Below, in pieces: positions 58,252 through 64,000 of a stretch of 64,000 nt of DNA (the stretch's first letter is position 1; every line of letters begins with the position of its first letter). This stretch comes from Gnetum montanum. Taxonomy: Eukaryota > Streptophyta > Gnetopsida > Gnetales > Gnetaceae. The position numbers and the translations under genes were made by a program. The notes beneath the pieces are model-generated. The model worked only from the letters and a program-made list of their open reading frames with translations. It did not search any database and was not told the origin of the DNA. The stretch spans positions 199,092-263,091 of the forward strand of contig MNCI01004258.1 in the NCBI GenBank assembly GCA_015680685.1, read 5' to 3'.

Positions 58252-59139
58252 TGATGAGCAGTGAGTATCCCCTATACCCAACCATATGAATCATAAGCAT
58301 TCATGTGCAGTGTATTGAATTTCATGGATAAAACTAGTGTGGTATTTATATTTTTAAGCATTGATCGTAGGTCATTATCTTCCCACTTAGACTAGTGGTA
58401 GCTTTGTCACCTATGATTTACTCCAAAGTGCAGCATATAATTATTGATGTTGTGCAACCCTTAAAATAACTAGATAATAATGTAGAAATTAATTATTTAA
58501 ACTAATTAATAATAAGAAGATAAATCCTAAACTATCCTAAGGGTGATGAGTGTCCATTCTTAGCTTGCCGTACATGTCTTGAACTCACGTATACACTGCT
58601 CGGATCACCAAGTGTTATGCTACTGGGTGAACCAAGTAATAATTTTGTTGGGATTACTAAGCAAATATGTGTTTACACTCAAGACTAGTTACACTTATTT
58701 CATTGATTGATTAACATGCATAGAAATGTAAATGTTAACTAAGTACATAGAAAATAGATTGCATTGAAAGTAAATCTATTCTAAGTTAAAGTGCTACAAT
58801 GAACAAGAATCAATCTCAATCTTATTGCCATTCATGGAATGTATCCAACTAAAATGCCACTCAAATAAGATGTCGTACAATTGACTCAAATCCACAGTGT
58901 AAGCACTCACTAACTATTTTCTAAAATTATGAAATAAAACTACAAGAGTTTGGCTACACTACTAACAAAATGATGTCAAATACATGGCGAGAGGCTCATA
59001 TTTATATGCATTTACTATAATTAAAACACCACATTTATGGCTTAGTAGATGTAATGTATTAGTGGATGCTACAATGCAGATGAGACATCGCATCTACAAC
59101 ATCTTAGATGTGATGTATTAGTTGTTTCATGCTCTATCA
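58252..59139 (-). repeat. 5' LTR of copy F (888 bp)
   Basis: It begins TGATGAGCAGTGAGTATCCC and ends GCTCTATCA followed by CCAAG. The TATA-like box is at 58997-59006. It serves as the uninterrupted reference for the S1 insertion in the left LTR. Confidence 0.92.
58997..59006 (-). promoter_or_regulatory. TATA-like box in 5' LTR of copy F
   Basis: The minus strand reads ATATAAATAT at the family-typical place. Confidence 0.45.
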
Positions 59140-59644
59140 CCAAGTTTATGATTTATCAATGGGGATTGGATTTTGTTGATTTCCTTTTAGATTTGTATGT
59201 AATTATAATTGGGCTGGGTCTTACTTTGCATGAATAGTATCACCTAATCTTTATGTTCATTTCACTATTTTTTTTGTAATTTTATTATTTTTGCTAATTT
59301 TTGGAAAAGATGATTATATGAGAACTCATCATATCAATTATTTTGAACTAGGTATTGGATCATAGATTTGTATCTTTATGTCATTATATTTGTCTTATCA
59401 TATACCTTATTGGATCTTGACTATTTTTTTGAATTCCAAGACATATTTATTCTATAAATTTTCAATGATTTTACTTAGAGTTTGGACACTTCGTCATACC
59501 ATCATCTCAAATGTCACTTTTCTCTTAGTTTCAAGGTTTGCTTATGTTCCCTGAGTCATGTTTATAGTGTTTGAGATATTCCTTATCAATTGTTGATTAT
59601 TTGATGATTGTGTCATGTTATTTTTTCACATTCTTGGGTTTTGT

Positions 59645-60085
59645 GCTGAAACCACAAGTCAACCATGTGTTGTGGTAAGACTATTCAAGCTAACCACAAG
59701 TTGTGGTCTTCCACTATGGGTTGTGATCTTCCACCAAGGATCATGATGAGGTTGTGGTTGATCCTTTTACCTTCTGTTGCAATTCTAATCTCCATTTTTA
59801 GTAAACCTATAAACCTACAAGTCATGGTCAGGGCAAGGTCAACCACCAAAAGGTCATGATGAAGTCGTGGTCAAATATATTTTTTTGTTTTTTTCATTTT
59901 GAGAAATTTTAAGTGGTTCTTATTAACCACAAGTTGTGGTCAAGTGATGGTTAGCAACCATCAGTCATGGTCAAGCATTTTTATCATAGTTTCTTTCGGT
60001 GATTATTCTAACTAAATCATAGGTTGTGGTTAAGTCATGGTCAGTCATCATAGGTTATGGTAAGGTCATGGTCTTCCAATCTTAT
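59645..60085 (+). repeat. Degenerate GTGGTC-type repeats in the K LTR
   Basis: Motifs such as 'accacaagttgtggtc' (a near-perfect 7-bp-arm palindrome, near 59691 and 59932), 'aggttgtggttaagtcatggtc' and 'ggtcatgatgaagtcgtggtc' recur irregularly with spacings of roughly 20-60 bp. The variants differ mainly by C/T and G/A, so the founder unit was probably richer in CG. Confidence 0.7.
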
Positions 60086-61397
60086 CATATTTTAGTTTAT
60101 CTCGTTGTTGAAGCTTAATTCAACATATTTTGATGATGATAGACTTTGTTTAATACTATTTAATAAGTCTAAGCTATTCTGGGTTACCATATTTGATCTT
60201 GTAGTAAACTGTTGATTCTTGTTGGAGTTTTTAGATGTTTGAACTTATTGGTTGTTAGTTGTGTCCCTCCACCATCAATGTTTGATTTGTATTTATTTAG
60301 ATGATCATATGATTACTCATTTTCAATAGTTAACATCAAGTTATATGATCGATTATAGATGGAATCCTTAGAGATATTTAATATTTGACCCCCATTGAGA
60401 TGCATGAGTGTGGATTTCATTGTAGGCCCCATCCTACATGAGAGAGTGATCCATGGCTCATTAGTACTTTGTTTGATGCATCCAAAACATTATTGGTAAG
60501 CTTTAGGTGGTGCCTCTAGTACCAATAATTTGGTTTAAGACTAATAAATAAATCCATGCACATGATAGCTTGGCATATAGTTTGGCTTTTGGTTTGGAAA
60601 CTTGGAAAAGTAATCATGACAATAATATATTCATTTGAAACTAAGTGTAGTGTGTGGTAGCCTCATTCTTTGTAAATTGATGGATAGAAATGGATAAATC
60701 AATTAGTTAGCTTTTTGTTTGATACCTAGATTTATGTATGATGTGTGCCCTTTGATGTTTAGATTGTTTGTGCTTACTAACATGTGTTATAGGCTAGCGT
60801 GCCTTCACCTAGCCACCATGAAACCTACACTTGAATCAACAAAAAGAGGCACCAAGGTTTCTTACTTAGTGTGTACTAATGCCCACTCTTATTTTAAGGT
60901 CACTAGGGTTAGGTGAAGTAAGGATATCCCATGATATTTATTGCTAATAGTTAGATTATATGCATGCCTTTTTTCTAGCATTAGTTTATTTCTATCTTTG
61001 ACATACTATGATACTTATGGACATGTATTAGTTAATTATTTTCATGCATTATGATGCAACATGGATACTTTTATGTATTTTAAAACATGTATTAGTATTG
61101 TTTGATATTTTTGGATTATGTTCTAATTTCCAAATTTTTATAACATTATTTAATTCAATTTAGCATTAGCTTTCAAGCTATTTGTATATTATGATGCTAT
61201 TATTTATAGTTTATTATTCTTTAATTATCAATCTTTATTTCTTTGGTCATGGTTTCATCACATTTTCTTTCACTTACTTATTGTTGCTTTAGCTCATTTC
61301 ACTTTTAGTTTCTCTTGTTATATCCAATTCATTCATTGGGGGTTATGTACCCAACATAATGCTTTCTAACCTAATTATGGGAAGGAGGGTGTTACAA

Positions 61398-61416
61398 GTT
61401 GGTAGTATCATAGTAT
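61398..61416 (+). other. Primer binding site of element K (tRNA-Met type)
   Basis: After the LTR end at 61396 the plus strand reads AGTTGGTAGTATCATAGTA. The common plant PBS context is AGTTGGTATCAGAGC, and the K copy has a 3-bp 'GTA' addition and two changes. Confidence 0.65.
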
Positions 61417-61447
61417 AAGTTTAATGATTTTCTCATTTTGTGTTATT

Positions 61448-62171
61448 ATGTCTAGAGATAGCAGGTGCTCAAGATGGATGTGGCCATGGTAGAAGAATGA
61501 ATGTTAGGCCTAGTAACCCAACTCTAATACCTAATCTCATTCTTTATCAAATGAAGGAACCTATAGCGAATCCTTAAGTGTAGACTTTTACTCCTACTCC
61601 TACACCTATCGCAAATGATAAGATTAGTCAACTAGATATGAATTGTTATCTATTCTACTTCCTCTATCAACATATGAGGAAGAACTTAAACATGTTGTTA
61701 ATGTTTGTAGCTTCATAAAGTGGTAGTAGTGATAGACAACCAATGGAACATGAACTTATGAAAAAATTCTATAAGTTAGGACTACCTACCTTCTAGAGTG
61801 AGAAGGAACCTACTATTATCACAAAGTGGTTAGACAAGGTCATGAAGATCTTCAAGTTGATTAGCTACACTCCCATGCACTAAAATTGATTAGCACTATA
61901 TTAGTTCAAAGATTTTAGCCATTGGTGGAATACCTAGGAGTAGATGCATCATTGGTAAGACTATCATGTTTACTAGAGTGACTTCTTGGTTGCTTTCAAT
62001 GAGCATGATATTCCTTTGAATTATATGGAGGTGAAGATGGATGATTTCTATTCTTTTTACTAGGGGAATTAGGCCATGATTGAGTTTGACTACAAATTTT
62101 TTAACATAAGCATGTATGTGACTCACATACATTCTAATGGGAGAGTTAGAGCGAACCACTTTGTTCATGAT
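61448..62171 (+). pseudogene. gag: gag start of element K, interrupted by copy H
   Basis: About 50 bp after the PBS the plus strand shows a Gly/Arg-type start ('DGCGHGRRMNVRPS', a decayed RGRG tract), a Thr/Pro-rich linker, then 'ELMKKFYKLGLPTF' and, after a stop, 'EPTIITKWLDKVMKIFKLI'. This is the well-known start of the chromovirus gag capsid domain ('F.+L.PP.F.G..DP..A..WL..+EKIF'). Stops sit at Gln, Arg and Glu positions. The frame continues to 62170 ('MDDFYSFY'), where copy H enters. The rest of gag is not in the window. Confidence 0.8.
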
Positions 62172-62966
62172 TGATGAGTGGCTAGGTACCCCTACATCCA
62201 ACCATACGAATTAATAAGGTGTTATGCATGATCTGGTCAAATTTTGTGGACCTATAGTTATCTAGTGCACTAGCTCATCTAGGAAGTGAAATGGACATTG
62301 AGAATGTTCATTGTCTTCCCAACTACACTTGTGAGGTTCAAGGGTATGGCTTAAGTGTAATTAAGGTATATGATTTTTCTTACTTTATATTTTATAGATT
62401 TGGTCACCACAAAAATGAAGAGTAGTGTAATTTAAAATCTAATTCGTTATTACCTATCTAGCTTAACACAAGTAACCATTCCACTTTCCTGAACACATAT
62501 AGTGCTACTGAGCTACCAAACGTTAAGCATTGCTAGATTACCAAGTACTATATGAATACTCAAAGTGGTCGTGCTCAAGTTCATTAACAATTGGAAATAA
62601 ATTGCTTCATTTAAATGCATTAAATTAAAGAGCAAGAAAGAAAAATGCATTAAAGAAAATATTAATCTATTCTCAGTGTTGCAAGGATTGTCGAAAGAGT
62701 TCATTTTATTCCCATCACCCTACTGTGCTTAGGTACATCTGTGCTCAAACAAAGCACCATACATACTTAGACTTCCTCTGTGGGCACTTAGAAAATATTC
62801 TAACTTTGAAAGGAAAATAAATAGCAACAGCTTCACTACTCTGACTAAAAACTAACTTGAAACTAATGTGAAAACTAAAATCCAGGCATGATATTTATAG
62901 ACTTGGAGTATACACCTCAACATCGCGTACATGACATCATGGTTGACATAAAAAATGTATTCATCA
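62172..62966 (-). repeat. 3' LTR of copy H (795 bp)
   Basis: It begins TGATGAGTGGCTAGGTACCC and ends TATTCATCA, directly before the PPT complement. A TATA-like box is at 62891-62900 (CTATAAATAT on the minus strand). Confidence 0.9.
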
Positions 62967-62980
62967 TACCCCCATGACTG
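62967..62980 (-). other. Polypurine tract of copy H
   Basis: The minus strand reads CAGTCATGGGGGTA, identical to that of copy C. Confidence 0.75.
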
Positions 62981-64000
62981 AATGAAAACTTGTCCTTGAG
63001 TGAAGAAGAGGAGGAATAAGCTCTTTACAACACATATTGGGTAGGTATGGGATTATTGACTGACATTACAAATTGATTTAGATAAAATAAATAGATTCTA
63101 AGTGCCCAAGTGTATGAAATTAGAGTTTTTACAAAATGGGGTGTTCATGATAAGAGAAGTGAACATCTTGGAGAAAATTGACATCCAACACCTGTTGGTA
63201 GTAGAAGAATGAGGGAGAGAAGAGTTCCTATGATTGGGAATGGTCCTCATTGTATGGTACTATTGCATCATCCTTGGTGAAGATAGTCCTACTTTCAATC
63301 CATGCTTCCCACTGCAATCACAACAAAATCATGAATTAGTATGCAATGTCTAACACATAACTATTAAATGCCTTATCTCATCGATGGTTACACTTGGCTA
63401 GGTTGTGATTGTGGTTGATTGATTCCTTAAGTAGTGTTAGCAGGAAGGCTAATAAATAGGGTTAATTAAATTAAGTAGTCCATTAAATTTGCAAAAGTTC
63501 AATACAAGGAAATATTTGAAGAGGATATAAGAATTCACAACAATAAAAAGGAAATTCACTGAAAACTATTGTGAAGATGTGCACAATTGGATGTCATTGA
63601 TGGGGTAAAAAAAAAGAATTTGATTGTAAGAGTGTCTAAGGGTAAAGAATTTAACTAATCTAACCAAAAGATATGCAAGTGGGTCCTTCCCAAAGTAGGC
63701 ACAGGTCTTTTATTCCCTTGCATAACTTCAAATCAAGGAGTCCATGGGCTTCATGAGTTATTAAAGATTATAGAAGGTTAACTACAAAAAACTTGGAAGA
63801 AACTAACTAAGAATTCCAACACATCAAACCAGGACATCAAACCAAAACATGAAACCAGTAGTGAGGTGAAACATAGAAAGCATAGATGGATGAGAGTGAG
63901 AGTGCAATGGAGTTTCTAATTATGGTCACATGAAGTCCATTGTAGATTTTGTGGTTAAATGACTTAATAGGATCCATCCTTAGTCTAGACCAAAACCAAC
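62981..64000 (-). other. 3' noncoding region of copy H
   Basis: No intact gene is visible. At 63140-63300 there is a short segment comparable to the beginning and end of the third frame of C with the middle missing ('gtgttcatgata...' and '...ccactgcaatcacaac'). The conserved block 'gatatgcaagtgggtccttcccaaag' stands near 63670. Confidence 0.6.

Larger units (their letters stand above)
51315..59139 (-). mobile_element. Copy F: gag-only Athila-like element with two LTRs
   Basis: LTRs (51315-53174, enlarged by S1, and 58252-59139) enclose a PPT, a 2.2-kb noncoding 3' region, gag and a tRNA-Asp PBS on the minus strand. CCAAG flanks it exactly (51310-51314 and 59140-59144). Reverse transcriptase, RNase H and integrase are absent, and the only pol trace is the protease tail near 55748-55969. 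Without S1 it is about 6.95 kb. Together with E it marks a non-autonomous subfamily that must have used the enzymes of a relative. Confidence 0.92.
50644..61396 (+). repeat. 5' LTR of element K, interrupted by copy F
   Basis: The right part (59145-61396) ends GGAGGGTGTTACA. The left part (to 51314) is joined through the CCAAG duplication of F. With a start at TGTAACAACAAG (50644) the LTR would be about 2.9 kb, similar to S2 (2.7 kb). The start is a guess based on the first seven bases, which are the complement of the LTR end. No gene is visible. A set of GTGGTC-type repeats is at 59645-60085. Confidence 0.55.
50644..62171 (+). mobile_element. Element K: chromovirus-like Ty3/gypsy element, 5' part
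   Basis: A long 5' LTR, a tRNA-Met PBS and the start of gag are visible on the plus strand. F (51315-59139) sits in the LTR and H enters gag at 62172, after which K does not return before the window ends. The LTR end GGGTGTTACA followed by AGTTGGTA...TATCA is what I know from plant Del/Tekay-type chromoviruses. The left limit is a tentative TGTAACA at 50644. Confidence 0.7.
62172..64000 (-). mobile_element. Copy H: Athila-like element, 3' end only in window
   Basis: The 3' LTR (62172-62966), PPT and 1.0 kb of the 3' noncoding region are present. The element runs off the right edge. It sits in gag of K. The five bases before the LTR are ATGAT, and the second copy of the duplication would lie beyond the window. 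Confidence 0.88.

Noticed and set aside
1-64000. Host genes, tRNA or rRNA genes, CRISPR arrays, bacterial operons
   Set aside because: No run of intact exons with splice sites, no tRNA cloverleaf apart from PBS matches, and no regularly spaced short repeats with unique spacers were seen.

Overview
This window looks like intergenic DNA from a large, repeat-rich plant nuclear genome. It is AT-rich, and I find no convincing host gene, tRNA, rRNA, CRISPR array or prokaryotic feature. Almost every base can be assigned to long terminal repeat (LTR) retrotransposons nested inside one another. Most reading frames are broken by stops, many of which look like C-to-T conversions of CAG, CAA or CGA codons. 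The decay and the dominance of Ty3/gypsy elements would suit a gymnosperm or another giant plant genome, but the species cannot be fixed from sequence alone.

One Athila-like family dominates, with seven copies. Its LTRs run from TGATGA to TCATCA, its primer binding site (PBS) matches the 3' end of tRNA-Asp, and its polypurine tract (PPT) reads GGGGGTA. I call the copies E (301-4695), A (8209-18011), B (about 20886-29232), C (29975-43485), F (51315-59139), H (62172 to the window end) and a solo LTR, S1 (51941-52805). All are on the minus strand except S1, which is inverted. A, B and C carry gag, protease, reverse transcriptase, RNase H and integrase relics. E and F carry gag but no visible polymerase or integrase. 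C also carries a decayed third open reading frame of about 3.2 kb, with a coiled-coil half, between integrase and its 3' LTR.

Left third (1-20.9 kb): a plus-strand Ty3/gypsy element T, with an extra RNase H upstream of its reverse transcriptase, is bordered on the left by E and split by A. A is flanked by an exact 5-bp target duplication, GAATG. Right of T lie an unidentified decayed reading frame and then the truncated copy B.

Middle (29.2-50.3 kb): a Ty1/copia element G on the minus strand (target duplication ACTAT) was hit twice. C inserted in its 3' LTR, and a 2.7-kb chromovirus-type solo LTR, S2, inserted between its protease and integrase regions. The other G LTR preserves the empty target site of C.

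Right third (50.6-64 kb): a plus-strand chromovirus-like element K has F inside its 5' LTR (target duplication CCAAG), S1 inside the left LTR of F (AATAG), and H inside its gag. The nesting gives an order of events: T before A; G before C and S2; K before F and H; F before S1. None of the elements appears able to make a full set of working proteins.
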